Source: Candidatus Electrothrix aarhusensis
Lineage (GTDB): Bacteria > Desulfobacterota > Desulfobulbia > Desulfobulbales > Desulfobulbaceae
Length of the DNA: 64,000 nt
Direction: 5' to 3'
Assembly: GCA_004028505.1 (NCBI GenBank)
Contig: MTKO01000092.1
Span: 1-64,000 of the forward strand
Below the pieces are notes generated by a model that was not told the origin of the DNA, ran no database searches, and was given only the letters and a program-made list of their open reading frames with translations. The position numbers and the translations under genes were made by a program. Below are positions 8,868 to 18,928 of this stretch, piece after piece (position 1 is the first letter of the stretch; the number at the start of each line of letters is the position of its first letter).

Positions 8868-9308
8868 ATGCACATAAAATCAATACCAGGAGTCCTGCTT
8901 ATACTCTTTCTTCTGATAAGCAGCGACTGTTTCGCTGGCAAGGGTGATCTTTTTCTTCAGGGAAGAAAGGCGGTCAGCCAAGGCCGTTTCCAAGAAGCCA
9001 TTCCTTTGCTCCGTCGGTACCTTGAGGCTGCCCCAAAAGGAAAACATGCTAGCCGCGCCCTCTTTTTTATTGGCAAGGCTGATATCGGCTTAGGGGAATA
9101 CGACAGTGCACAAGCGGTTTTTGCATCACTGATTCGAGATTGGCCCGCTACGCTGGAAGCCCGAAAAGCGCAATACAAGTTGGCTATGCTGGATATTTGG
9201 CTCGGCAATGTCAACAATGCCCGAAAAAGGCTGGCAGCGATGACTTCACATCCTGATTCTCCGCTGGTTCCAGAGGCAGCGGCTATGCTTCGTTATTTGG
9301 AAAAATAA
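8868..9308 (+). CDS. Exported TPR protein (YbgF/BamD-like repeats)
   Basis: A 146-residue protein with a signal peptide (IPGVLLILFLLISSDCFA; the Cys near the cut could make it a lipoprotein). It is followed by tetratricopeptide repeats: LFLQGRKAVSQGRFQEAIPLL, HASRALFFIGKADIGLGEYDSA and EARKAQYKLAMLDIWLGNVNNA. Such repeats are seen in the periplasmic coordinators YbgF/CpoB and in BamD. It starts 12 bases after the small membrane protein and ends 2 bases before the asparagine-synthetase-like gene, so it belongs to the same operon. The partner is unknown. Confidence 0.8.
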   Translation: MHIKSIPGVLLILFLLISSDCFAGKGDLFLQGRKAVSQGRFQEAIPLLRRYLEAAPKGKHASRALFFIGKADIGLGEYDSAQAVFASLIRDWPATLEARKAQYKLAMLDIWLGNVNNARKRLAAMTSHPDSPLVPEAAAMLRYLEK

Positions 9309-9310
9309 TC

Positions 9311-11035
9311 ATGGGCGCAATTTTCGGATATTCCGGCCAGAGCGACGAAAACGGCAAAAAGAGCCGGGCAATGGCGACTGCACTTAGTCATCGGGGCGTA
9401 TCTCCGGCCCGTATCCATACTTCCGCGCATGCGACTGCGGCGTGGCTTCCTTCCCGAACCGGTCACGGAGGGATCATTGAAGATAACGGGCTGATTATTG
9501 CCCTTGCCGGACGACTCTATGGCGATAAAAACAAAACCACGATGACGGAATTGCTCCAGAGCTATCGTCATCAAGGGAAAGAGTTTATCAAAGAGCTCCG
9601 GGGGACCTATGTGCTCGCCGTACTGGATGGAGAGCACATTCATCTTGCACGGGATGGTGCCGGGGTCCGCACTGTCTATTACGCCTTGCATAACGGACGT
9701 TTTATTTTCGCTGTTGAACCGAAAGGCATACTGGCTTGGTCCGATTTTCCCCGCAGGCTCCGCCCGGCTGCCGTGGCCCAGTACCTCTCCTTCAGTTTTG
9801 TGCCCGGATCGGGAACCATGCTGGAAAAGATGTGGGAACTGCTTCCTGGTCACACCGTCACCTTCGCCCATGGTCGGGTGGAATCTCCCCGCTGTTTTTT
9901 CGCCTTTGAGGACCAGGAAAAAGAAGAAAAGGATGAGCGGGAGTGGGTCAGGGAATTTCACACCCTCCATCAGCGGGCGGTGGCGGATCGTCTTCCAAAA
10001 TCTGGTACCGTGGGACTGTTTCTCTCTGGCGGGCTTGACTCCAGCGTGGTCGGAAGTGAGCTTATGCGGCAGATTGATCGCCCTGTGCCCAGCTGGTCGA
10101 TCCATTTCGGCGAACAGTACCCCAACGAACTGGAATTTTCTCAGGCTGCTGCGGAACGCATCGGCAGCGATCATCGGGAAATCCTGATCCAACCCAAAGA
10201 CTTCCTTCCTCAACTCAGCGATATTATTTATCACCTGGATGAGCCCATCGGTGACCCAGTGGCCATGCCCAACTACATGCTATCCGCCATTGCGTCCAAG
10301 GAAGTGGATTATGTGTTTAACGGGGAGGGCGGCGACCCGGTCTTTGGCGGCCCGAAAAATATCCCCATGCTGGTTCAGCATTGGTACGGCGGTATTGAAC
10401 GCGGCCCGCTGTTTCGCGAACAGGCCTATCTCGCCTCCTATTGCCGGGCCTATGATGATTTGGAGGATTTGCTCACCCCGGAATGGCGCAGTCAGTACAG
10501 CTCACATGATGCGCTTGAAGGTCTGTTAACTCCTTTTTTCCAAGCCCGCCAGCCGAAAAATTTTCTCGACAAACTTTGTGCTATCAATATCCGCCTTAAA
10601 GGTGCGCACCTTATCCTGCCCAAGGTTGAACGGATGACCGGGGCCCACAGCCTGACGCCGCTTTCCCCCCTGTTTGATGAACGACTGATAGAGCTAAGTT
10701 TTCGTATGCCCTCGACTCTCAAACTTCGGCAGGGGGTTGAAAAGGTGATCATGAAGCTAGCGTATAAGGATATGTTGCCGGAGACAATCATCACCCGGCC
10801 CAAGAGCGGGATGCGGGTTCCGGTGCATTTTTGGTTCCGTAAGGATCTGCGCCGATATGCCCGCAAAATCCTGAGCAGACGGGAGGTCAAACGGGCTGGA
10901 ATTTTCAACCCGGATCGAGTTGAGGAACTGCTCAACTATGACACGGAACACGGCCAGCCACGGCACGGTCTTAAGCTGTGGATGCTGATCACTTTTGAGC
11001 TGTGGCGGAGGATGGTCGGGAACGAAGAATGGTAG
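9311..11035 (+). CDS. Asparagine-synthetase-like protein lacking the N-terminal catalytic Cys
   Basis: 574 residues with the two-domain layout of AsnB: an N-terminal class II glutamine amidotransferase fold and a C-terminal ATP-pyrophosphatase synthetase domain. The synthetase keeps the PP-loop LFLSGGLDSSVV (near residue 239) and FNGEGGDPVFGG. Normal AsnB begins Met-Cys, with Cys as glutaminase nucleophile. Here the start is MGAIFGYSG, with Gly in its place, so glutamine hydrolysis should be lost. It may use free ammonia or amidate/cyclise another substrate, as beta-lactam synthetases and lasso-peptide cyclases do. It ends the operon. Confidence 0.9.
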   Translation: MGAIFGYSGQSDENGKKSRAMATALSHRGVSPARIHTSAHATAAWLPSRTGHGGIIEDNGLIIALAGRLYGDKNKTTMTELLQSYRHQGKEFIKELRGTYVLAVLDGEHIHLARDGAGVRTVYYALHNGRFIFAVEPKGILAWSDFPRRLRPAAVAQYLSFSFVPGSGTMLEKMWELLPGHTVTFAHGRVESPRCFFAFEDQEKEEKDEREWVREFHTLHQRAVADRLPKSGTVGLFLSGGLDSSVVGSELMRQIDRPVPSWSIHFGEQYPNELEFSQAAAERIGSDHREILIQPKDFLPQLSDIIYHLDEPIGDPVAMPNYMLSAIASKEVDYVFNGEGGDPVFGGPKNIPMLVQHWYGGIERGPLFREQAYLASYCRAYDDLEDLLTPEWRSQYSSHDALEGLLTPFFQARQPKNFLDKLCAINIRLKGAHLILPKVERMTGAHSLTPLSPLFDERLIELSFRMPSTLKLRQGVEKVIMKLAYKDMLPETIITRPKSGMRVPVHFWFRKDLRRYARKILSRREVKRAGIFNPDRVEELLNYDTEHGQPRHGLKLWMLITFELWRRMVGNEEW

Positions 11036-11059
11036 GCGCAGAATAAAATGCAGAACGGT

Positions 11060-12013
11060 TCAGCCATAATTTGAGGCAGAGGAGTCGCCCACGCTATTTC
11101 CTTCCTGCCGCCAGCTTGCAAGCACCTCGTCAAAGGGGATACCAGCAGCAATGGCGGCACCACCTATGGCAGACAGGGCAGCATAGGGCAGAACGTCAAG
11201 TGCTGCCTGATGTTCCTGGCTTTTTAAACGTAGCGGTTTCAGTACCGGTAAATTTTTTATCTGTTCCGGGAAGATGCCAAGGTCAATGACCTTGTGTTTC
11301 GGATAGTTGATTTTTCGCTTCATTGCCCCGCCCTTCTCTGTGGCATCGTGAAGCAGATATATCGGCAGGTCGGAAGATGCTTTCAGCAGTATCTTGGCCC
11401 GTTCCGCAATATAGGAGGGATAGCCGTCCGCACTGAAGATAAGTGCCCGCTGATCAGTATGAAAGCCGTTTTTGACCAGCAAATCGACCAAGAGCTGGCG
11501 TTCTACAATAATAATCCGTTCAACCCCGTAGTCGTACAGATCCCCTTCCGGAAATTGAGGAGGCGGATGGTGCAGGGACGGCTTTACAAGCATTTTATCC
11601 GGCACTCCTTTGATATTTGACCATTTTCTCACCATTTTTCTGAATTCTTCCTGATTTATTGGCTCCTTGCGATCACAGTAATACATTATGCTGTGTATAC
11701 TGTGCATAAGGGCTACGGCTGCGATCAGGACAAGGGGTACTTTTAAAAGAACAACAGCGAAAAATCCAAAAAAAATATACTTGGCCACGATGCCGTAGAA
11801 ACTTATTTTCCCTTTCACTGTGCAACAGAAATAATATAACTGAGGAAAAGTGAAGTAATAGCGACCGTCTGCGCTGGCCTTTCTGAGGATAAGCATAAAT
11901 TTGTTGTCCGTCATGCCCTTATCCCTGTCAGGACTGAAGACAAACTGATAGCCACATTTGCAACGCAAGCCCTCACTTTTCTTATGATTGCTTCTGCATG
12001 TCGGACAAATCAT
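11060..12013 (-). CDS. Membrane protein with N-terminal zinc ribbon, unknown function
   Basis: About 317 residues from the ATG at 12013 (an upstream in-frame start would add 29 unlikely residues). It opens with a four-Cys zinc ribbon (MICPTCRSNHKKSEGLRCKC). One or two membrane segments follow near residues 95-125 (IFFGFFAVVLLKVPLVLIAAVALM). A soluble domain with alternating strands and helices comes next (ERIIIVERQLLVDLLVKNG, ALIFSADGYPSYI, PIYLLHDATEKGG), resembling an alpha/beta hydrolase or Toprim-like layout, without recognised motifs. It is convergent with the asparagine-synthetase-like gene and divergent from the symporter. I do not recognise the family. Confidence 0.75.
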   Translation of the reverse strand: MICPTCRSNHKKSEGLRCKCGYQFVFSPDRDKGMTDNKFMLILRKASADGRYYFTFPQLYYFCCTVKGKISFYGIVAKYIFFGFFAVVLLKVPLVLIAAVALMHSIHSIMYYCDRKEPINQEEFRKMVRKWSNIKGVPDKMLVKPSLHHPPPQFPEGDLYDYGVERIIIVERQLLVDLLVKNGFHTDQRALIFSADGYPSYIAERAKILLKASSDLPIYLLHDATEKGGAMKRKINYPKHKVIDLGIFPEQIKNLPVLKPLRLKSQEHQAALDVLPYAALSAIGGAAIAAGIPFDEVLASWRQEGNSVGDSSASNYG

Positions 12014-12245
12014 ATCAGCACCGTAGGTTATAGAGGGGTAGGGGGAAGAGAGTATACGTACCGCCGAGTCAGGTAAAACAGCAGGGTTACAGTAGTACAA
12101 TTACAACAATATATCAATTGCTTTCCCGTTGAGCTCTTGTTATTCTGTGTTGTCCCGCGCTTGATTCCTGATCGACTTCAGAAATCACACTCGGTTATTT
12201 TTCGCAAGCGACAACATTCCGCATATCCCTTTGCTCAGTGATCTC

Positions 12246-13643
12246 ATGATGCCGGTACATCCTCCGTTTTCTGCTATCAATGGCCTCCTGCTTATCCTTG
12301 TCTATGGTTTGTGCGCCTTTGCGTTAACATGGCTGTCGATAAAAGGCAGGGTCGCCAGCAAACTCGAATTTCTGCTGGCCGACCGAAACCTTGGAGTCTG
12401 GCCCGCAGCCTTTTCTATTGCCGCCACCTGGATATGGGCACCCGCTCTCTTTTTGGCCTCGGAAAAGGCATACACGCAGGGGCTTGCCGGAGTCTTTTGG
12501 TTTATTGCGCCCAATGTGGCTTGCCTGCTGCTCTTTGCCCCCTTTGCCGCCCGCATTCGCAGGTTGGCACCTGATGGATTTACCCTGTCCGCCTATATGT
12601 ATGAGCGTTATTCACGTCGAGTACAGGTCATCTATCAGCTCCAATTGGTCGGGCTAGCTGTCTGTTCCTGTGGCGTGCAATTGCTGGCGGGCGGGGCGGT
12701 GATCGTCTTTCTTACCGGGCTGCCTTTTTTCCCGGTAACCCTGCTGCTGATGCTCATCGCTCTGAGCTATTCCCTGTTCGGCGGGCTGCGTGCCTCTGTA
12801 CAGACTGATCATGCTCAGATGATCCTCATTCTTGTGACAGCCTTGATTGCCGTGCCCTGGGTGTTCCTCAAGGGAGGCGGTCTGAGCGTGGTCAATCAAG
12901 GACTCGGCGGTTTCAGCGGTCAGTTCAGCAGTCTTCTTTCCCCGGATTCCCTCGGCGTGGCCTGGAGCTTCGGCATTCCTGTAACCATCGGCCTGCTGGC
13001 CGGGCCCTTTGGTGACCAGTCCTTTTATCAACGCGCTTTTGCCATCCGAGAAGACCGGATCAAACTCGCCTTTGTCTACGGAGCACTGCTCTTTGCCTTG
13101 GTTCCTTTGAGTCTTTCTCTGCTCGGCTTTGTGGCAGCTGGTCAGCAATGGCTGATCAACGACACCCAGATGGTCAATATTGAGACCGTTGCTCGGCTCC
13201 TGCCCGGTTGGATGATGATTCCGGTGGCCCTGATGCTGCTTTCCGGCCTGATTTCGACCATTGATTCCAATCTCTGCGCTGTGGCCTCCATCGCCGGTCA
13301 TGACTGGGGAATGAATGTAAACAGATCACGCCTGAGCATGGTGCTCCTCTGTTGCGCGGCCCTGCTTGTTGCCAATTTTCCTGGCATCAAGATTCTCTAC
13401 CTGTTCCTCTTGTACGGAACCCTGCGGGCCTCGACGCTTCTGCCCACGGTGATAACTCTACTCAGAAAAAATATACCGGAACCAGCTGTCTTTTTCGGTA
13501 TCCTTTGTGCGATTTTGGTCGGTTTACCTTTGTTTGTCTGGGGGAATTTTAACGGCTTGGTACTGTGGAAAGTGATTGGCGCACTGCTTACAGTGGGGAT
13601 TTCCGGGCTGCGGTATCGGTGGGTTTACTGCGGGGGGAGGTGA
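12246..13643 (+). CDS. Sodium:solute symporter (SSS family)
   Basis: About 465 residues and some thirteen hydrophobic helices. Features of the SSS (SLC5-like) family include an early ADRNLGVWPAAFSIAATWIWAP segment, GGLRASVQTDHAQMILI and GPFGDQSFYQRAFAIR. These symporters carry sugars, amino acids or organic acids into the cell with sodium across the inner membrane; the substrate cannot be read here. I chose ATG 12246; a TTG at 12231 and ATG 12249 are alternatives. It is monocistronic and divergent from the zinc-ribbon gene. Confidence 0.9.
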   Translation: MMPVHPPFSAINGLLLILVYGLCAFALTWLSIKGRVASKLEFLLADRNLGVWPAAFSIAATWIWAPALFLASEKAYTQGLAGVFWFIAPNVACLLLFAPFAARIRRLAPDGFTLSAYMYERYSRRVQVIYQLQLVGLAVCSCGVQLLAGGAVIVFLTGLPFFPVTLLLMLIALSYSLFGGLRASVQTDHAQMILILVTALIAVPWVFLKGGGLSVVNQGLGGFSGQFSSLLSPDSLGVAWSFGIPVTIGLLAGPFGDQSFYQRAFAIREDRIKLAFVYGALLFALVPLSLSLLGFVAAGQQWLINDTQMVNIETVARLLPGWMMIPVALMLLSGLISTIDSNLCAVASIAGHDWGMNVNRSRLSMVLLCCAALLVANFPGIKILYLFLLYGTLRASTLLPTVITLLRKNIPEPAVFFGILCAILVGLPLFVWGNFNGLVLWKVIGALLTVGISGLRYRWVYCGGR

Positions 13644-13745
13644 TGACTCAGGAAGGGGGGAAATGAGAAGTGGACCCCTTTTCCGGTGACGAATGTGAAA
13701 AAATGCATTTTTTGCCTGCGAAGGGAGGATAATTTCTCATTTTGC

Positions 13746-13774
13746 TTGACATCAAATTCGTTCCTTGGTATTTG
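13746..13774 (+). promoter_or_regulatory. Possible promoter for tRNA-Val
   Basis: TTGACA (13746-13751), a 17-base spacer and TATTTG (13769-13774) form a moderate match, about 90 bases before the tRNA. A second TTGACA at 13772-13777 has no clear -10 partner. Confidence 0.35.
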
Positions 13775-13863
13775 ACATAACGTTTTCAATATTCATGCGG
13801 TTGCAGAGTAACGGCAAAGGGCAGAGAATATTGAAGCTGAAAAACAGCACGCAAATAATTTGC

Positions 13864-13938
13864 AGGCGCGTAGCTCAGTGGGAGAGCGCTACCTTGACAT
13901 GGTAGAAGTCGGCGGTTCGAAACCGCCCGTGCCTACCA
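13864..13938 (+). tRNA. tRNA-Val (anticodon GAC)
   Basis: A 75-base cloverleaf. The acceptor stem AGGCGCG pairs with CGTGCCT (one G-U). The D arm is GCTCAGTGGGAGAGC. The anticodon stem CTACC/GGTAG encloses TTGACAT with anticodon GAC at 13896-13898. The T arm is GGCGG-TTCGAAA-CCGCC. Discriminator A and an encoded CCA end the gene. A terminator follows directly. Confidence 0.96.
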
Positions 13939-13946
13939 ATTTACAT

Positions 13947-13997
13947 AAAGGCTAAGGGTCGGCGAGAATATCACCGACTTATTAGCCTTTCCTTTTT
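13947..13997 (+). terminator. Terminator after tRNA-Val
   Basis: The outer stem AAAGGCTAA faces TTAGCCTTT and an inner GTCGG/CCGAC stem sits near the loop. A T-rich run (CCTTTTTT) follows. It separates the tRNA from thrS. Confidence 0.75.
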
Positions 13998-14083
13998 TAT
14001 ATTTTTATAGCGTGGGGCCGGGGTCGGTACCTGCCGCTTGCAGTGTACTTTTAAAGGAAATCCTTCAATCTTTGGCAGACAGC

Positions 14084-16018
14084 ATGACCGATATATCCAT
14101 ATCCATACCCGGAGAAGAAGCCAAAGCAGTTGCCGCAGGTATTACGGCGCAGGAGGCTTTGAAAGAACTGCTCTCCAAGAAGCAGCGAAAGCAGGCTATT
14201 GCCGTGCTCTGTAACGGAGAGGCGACAGATTTGTCCGCAACCTTGCAGGCTGACACGGTGCTTGAGCTTATTCAGGCTGACTCCGATGAAGGAGTGCATA
14301 TCCTCCGCCATTCCTCGGCCCATATTATGGCCCAGGCAGTGAAAGAGCTTTTTGGTCAGGATGTGAAGGTGGCTATTGGTCCTTCTATAGAAGATGGGTA
14401 TTATTACGATTTTGATCGTGATCCCGCTTTTAACCCGGATGATTTTGTTGCTATTGAAGAACGGATGGCCGAAATCGTCAAAGCACGTCTGCCTTTTGAA
14501 CGGCGCATGATGCCCATAGCTGAGGCTCTGGCCTTTTTTAGCGATCAGGGCGAAATCTATAAGGTTGAGCTGCTCAAGGATTTGGAAGAGAAGGGTGAGG
14601 AAAGCGTTTCCCTCTATCAGCAGGGTGATTTTATCGATCTCTGTCGAGGACCCCATATCCCGGATACCTCATGGCTGAAGAGTTTCAAATTGCTGCGAGT
14701 GGCTGGTTCCTATTGGCGCGGGGATGAACACAACCCCATGCTGACCAGGATCTACGGCACAGCTTTTTCTGATAAGAAAGATCTGAAAAAATATCTCAAT
14801 CGTATCGAAGAAGCCAAAAAACGAGATCATCGTAAGCTCGGAAAGGAACTCGCTCTGTTCACGATCCAGGATGAGGTCGGTCCTGGTTTGATTCTCTGGC
14901 AGCCGCGTGGAGCAATGCTCCGTAAGCTGATTGAAGATTATTGGAAGGATGCCCATTACAAAAATGGGTATGAATTGCTGTATACCCCGCATATCGCACG
15001 TCAGGATCTCTGGAAGACTTCCGGGCATCTTGATTTTTACGGCGAGAATATGTACTCGGCTATGGAGATTGATGAGGTTGCTTATCAGCTCAAGCCGATG
15101 AACTGTCCCTTTCATATCGGGATCTACAACGCAACAAAGCATAGTTATCGGGAATTTCCTGTTCGTTGGTGTGAACTGGGAACGGTTTACCGTTACGAGC
15201 GTACTGGTGCCCTGCACGGTCTGATGCGGGTGCGTGGTTTTACTCAGGATGATGCCCATATTTTTTGTCGCCCTGACCATCTGGAAGAAGAAATATTCAA
15301 TATTATTGATCTGAATCTCCAGGTTCTCAAGACCTTTGGTTTTGCTGATTATGATGTTTATCTGTCCACCAGGCCAGAAAAATACGTGGGCAGCGATGAA
15401 CATTGGGATCTCTCCACCAAGGCCCTGCAAGGGGCGATGGAGAAAAAAGGTCTTGCCTATGAGGTTGATCCGGGCGAAGGTGTTTTTTACGGTCCGAAAA
15501 TTGATATCAAGATCAAGGATCAGTTGGGCCGTTCTTGGCAATGTTCAACTATTCAGGTTGATTTTAACCTGCCTGAGCGCTTCGGTATGACCTATACCGG
15601 CCAAGACGGGGCTGAACATCAGCCGATCATGATTCATCGTGCTCTGATGGGATCTCTTGAACGTTTTATCGGCGTACTGATTGAACATTACGCAGGTGCT
15701 TTCCCGCTTTGGATGGCTCCGGAGCAGGCAAGGATCTTAAATATAACGGATGCCCAGGCCGATTATTGCTCTGGAATTTATAGTGAGTTGCGTCAGGCCG
15801 GGGTTCGGGTTGAGCAGGATCTGCGGAATGAGAAACTCAATTATAAGATCCGAGAAGCCCAGATGATGAAGACACCGTATATGTTGATTATCGGTGATCG
15901 GGAGATGGAAGAAGGTACCGTAACAGTACGTAAGCGCAACGGAGACAACCTGCCTCCCATGACACCGCAGGAGTTTGCGGACTTGGTGAGAAAGGAGTGC
16001 GAACAGGGGACGGCCTGA
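14084..16018 (+). CDS. thrS: Threonyl-tRNA synthetase
   Basis: About 644 residues of class II ThrRS. It has an N-terminal TGS domain, an editing domain with the zinc-binding HSSAHIMAQAV motif, a catalytic core (LKPMNCPFHIGIY, then RVRGFTQDDAHIFC, then a late HRALMGSLERFIGVLIEH) and a C-terminal anticodon-binding domain ending in VTVRKRNGDNLP. I chose ATG 14084 because it matches the usual N-terminus (MTDISISIPGEE). No strong ribosome site precedes it, so TTG 14072 or an upstream start is possible. It heads the thrS-infC-rpmI-rplT-pheST-ihfA block found widely in bacteria. Confidence 0.95.
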   Translation: MTDISISIPGEEAKAVAAGITAQEALKELLSKKQRKQAIAVLCNGEATDLSATLQADTVLELIQADSDEGVHILRHSSAHIMAQAVKELFGQDVKVAIGPSIEDGYYYDFDRDPAFNPDDFVAIEERMAEIVKARLPFERRMMPIAEALAFFSDQGEIYKVELLKDLEEKGEESVSLYQQGDFIDLCRGPHIPDTSWLKSFKLLRVAGSYWRGDEHNPMLTRIYGTAFSDKKDLKKYLNRIEEAKKRDHRKLGKELALFTIQDEVGPGLILWQPRGAMLRKLIEDYWKDAHYKNGYELLYTPHIARQDLWKTSGHLDFYGENMYSAMEIDEVAYQLKPMNCPFHIGIYNATKHSYREFPVRWCELGTVYRYERTGALHGLMRVRGFTQDDAHIFCRPDHLEEEIFNIIDLNLQVLKTFGFADYDVYLSTRPEKYVGSDEHWDLSTKALQGAMEKKGLAYEVDPGEGVFYGPKIDIKIKDQLGRSWQCSTIQVDFNLPERFGMTYTGQDGAEHQPIMIHRALMGSLERFIGVLIEHYAGAFPLWMAPEQARILNITDAQADYCSGIYSELRQAGVRVEQDLRNEKLNYKIREAQMMKTPYMLIIGDREMEEGTVTVRKRNGDNLPPMTPQEFADLVRKECEQGTA

Positions 16019-16058
16019 CAGGCTGTATTGGTATTGGATTAATCAGGAGGATCCGAAC

Positions 16059-16604
16059 ATTAAACGAAGAGGCAGAAAACTTCCGCAGAAGCAGGAAATT
16101 AAGTCGAAGATCAATGAAGCAATTCGCTACCCGGAAGTCCGATTGATCGGGGCTGAAGGCGAACAGCTTGGTGTTGTTCCGACAGCAAAAGCACGACAGC
16201 TTGCTGATGATGTGGGACTTGATCTGGTTGAGGTCTCAGATAAGGCCAAGCCTCCGGTTTGTCGCATTATGAATTACGACAAATACCGGTACGAGCTAAA
16301 AAAGAAGCAGCAGGAAGCGAAGAAAAAACAAACGGTTATTGAGACAAAAGAGATTAAGTTTCGTCCCAAGACTGAAGAGCATGACCTGAATTTTAAGATC
16401 AAGAAGATAAAGGCGTTTCTTGAGAAGAAAAATAAGGTCAAAGTGACGATGCAGTTTCGTGGACGGGAGATTATCTACGCTCAATCCGTTGGCCTGACGG
16501 CGATTAAGAAGATTGCTGACAACCTGCGTGAAGATTGTGTTATTCTGCAGGAGCCGAAAATGGAAGGACGACAGCTTATTATGTTTGTCGGCCCGAAAAC
16601 CTGA
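16059..16604 (+). CDS. infC: Translation initiation factor IF-3, with AUU start codon
   Basis: The protein is only complete if read from ATT at 16059, giving 181 residues that begin KRRGRKLPQKQEIKSKINEA. AGGAGG lies 8 bases before this codon, and no ATG, GTG or TTG at the right place would do better. An AUU start is the conserved device by which IF-3 represses its own translation, since IF-3 discriminates against non-standard initiation codons. The N-terminal (VRLIGAEGEQLGVV) and C-terminal (IKFRPKTEEHDLNFKIKK) domains are both typical. Calling only from a standard start would lose 28 residues. Confidence 0.95.
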   Translation: MKRRGRKLPQKQEIKSKINEAIRYPEVRLIGAEGEQLGVVPTAKARQLADDVGLDLVEVSDKAKPPVCRIMNYDKYRYELKKKQQEAKKKQTVIETKEIKFRPKTEEHDLNFKIKKIKAFLEKKNKVKVTMQFRGREIIYAQSVGLTAIKKIADNLREDCVILQEPKMEGRQLIMFVGPKT

Positions 16605-16688
16605 TTAATCGCAGAACGATTGAAAAAAGTAATAAACTTCATGAGCCTTTGAGATTTTTACAGGCTCTTGAACAACAAGGAACGTATC

Positions 16689-16886
16689 ATGCCAAAGATG
16701 AAAACGAACCGGGGGGCGGCCAAGCGTTTTAAAGCGACCGGTACCGGTAAAATTCGGAGAAGTAAGGCCTTTACTTCACATATTATGACCAGTAAATCAA
16801 CCAAGCGGAAACGTAATCTGCGCCAAAGCGGATTAATTGATGCAGCTGATACCAAGGCAGTCCGACGTATGTTGCCCTACCTCTAA
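16689..16886 (+). CDS. rpmI: 50S ribosomal protein L35
   Basis: 65 residues, very basic, with the L35 pattern [20 protein letters not shown], then [11 protein letters not shown] and a C-terminal RRMLPYL. The start is ATG 16689, with AAGGA upstream; an in-frame upstream ATG gives an unlikely extension. A small hairpin (GAGCCT 16643-16648 facing AGGCTC 16662-16667) sits in the infC-rpmI gap. Confidence 0.95.
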   Translation: MPKMKTNRGAAKRFKATGTGKIRRSKAFTSHIMTSKSTKRKRNLRQSGLIDAADTKAVRRMLPYL

Positions 16887-17002
16887 GCAGTAGTAGAAGC
16901 AGTAAATAGAGGGAGATCGTGCTCGTCAGAGTATCGGTCAGTATCGATTTTGGATGATTTATAGAACGACTTTTTAGTAAATTTTGTACATGGAGTGCAA
17001 GG

Positions 17003-17362
17003 ATGCCACGCGTAACACGCGGGTTCAAGGCCCGCCGCAGAAGAAATAAAGTTTTAAAACAAGCCAAAGGGTTCCGGGGAGGCCGAAGTCGCCTGTATCG
17101 CACCGCGACAGAAGCTGTTGATCGTGCGTTGTGCTACGCCTATCGGGACAGAAGAACCAATAAGCGTAATTTTCGCCGCCTGTGGATCACCCGTATCAGT
17201 GCTGCTGCTCAGTTGAATAACACCAGCTACAGCAAGCTCATTCACGCTCTGCTGCAAACAGGGATTGAGCTTGACCGTAAGGTGCTGTCCCATCTTGCTA
17301 TTGTAGACCCAAACGCATTCACCAAGGTTGTCGAAGCTGCTGGCCTTGAAGCTACAGCTTGA
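17003..17362 (+). CDS. rplT: 50S ribosomal protein L20
   Basis: 119 residues with the L20 pattern PRVTRGFKARRRRNKVLKQAKGFRGG, then LWITRISAAAQLNNTSYS and LDRKVLSHLAI. L20 binds 23S rRNA early in assembly and in many bacteria represses the infC-rpmI-rplT message. The 116-base gap after rpmI shows no clear terminator. pheS follows 22 bases downstream. Confidence 0.96.
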   Translation: MPRVTRGFKARRRRNKVLKQAKGFRGGRSRLYRTATEAVDRALCYAYRDRRTNKRNFRRLWITRISAAAQLNNTSYSKLIHALLQTGIELDRKVLSHLAIVDPNAFTKVVEAAGLEATA

Positions 17363-17384
17363 TATCTGAGAGAAGAAGCGCATA

Positions 17385-18394
<1,010 letters not shown>

Positions 18395-18517
18395 TCTGTT
18401 ATTTTCCGCAAAATAAGCTGTTACTCCCTGTCTTTCATTAAGTAAATTATTTTTTTGTCGTGTCTGCTATTCGTTGAATAGAGGTTTGGTTACTTCTCAG
18501 GTGTTAGGTGTTGAGAT

Positions 18518-18928
18518 ATGAAGGAAGACATACGATGGAAACAGCGCTTCTCCAATTATCAGAAGGCGTTGCGCCAACTGCAAAGATTTATTGATAAAGG
18601 TGAACTGTCCGAACTTGAAGAACAGGGATTGATCAAGTCCTTTGAATATACCTATGAACTTGCATGGAATACATTAAAAGATTTTCTTGAGTTCAAGGGG
18701 CAGTCAGATATCTACGGGTCACGGGACGCTATCCGGAAGGCATTTCAGCTGGGTATTATAGAGGACGGTGAAATTTGGATGGATATGATTAAGAGTAGAA
18801 ACAGAACATCGCATACGTATAATGAAGATACGGCAAAGGAAATAAGCAGGACAGTGATCTCAGTTTACTATAGCGCCTTTAAAGAAATGGATCAAAAATT
18901 TGATACATTAAAAAATGAAATGCCGTAA
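18518..18928 (+). CDS. HEPN-type nucleotidyltransferase-substrate-binding protein (HI0074 family), probable toxin
   Basis: 136 residues, all-helical, of the HI0074/TIGR01987 family. It has RFSNYQKALRQLQRFI near the start, ELAWNTLKDFLE in the middle, and the HEPN RNase motif R-x4-H in KSRNRTSHTYNE. Such proteins pair with an adjacent minimal nucleotidyltransferase (MNT); in studied HEPN/MNT pairs the HEPN protein is an RNase toxin and the MNT neutralises it, in some cases by modifying it. The stop overlaps the next ATG. The pair sits between pheS and pheT, which are normally adjacent, so it is an insertion into an essential operon. Confidence 0.88.
   Translation: MKEDIRWKQRFSNYQKALRQLQRFIDKGELSELEEQGLIKSFEYTYELAWNTLKDFLEFKGQSDIYGSRDAIRKAFQLGIIEDGEIWMDMIKSRNRTSHTYNEDTAKEISRTVISVYYSAFKEMDQKFDTLKNEMP

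Noticed and set aside
14041..14084. T-box or other riboswitch before thrS
   Set aside because: The only structure before thrS is the terminator of tRNA-Val, and no T-box sequence is present.
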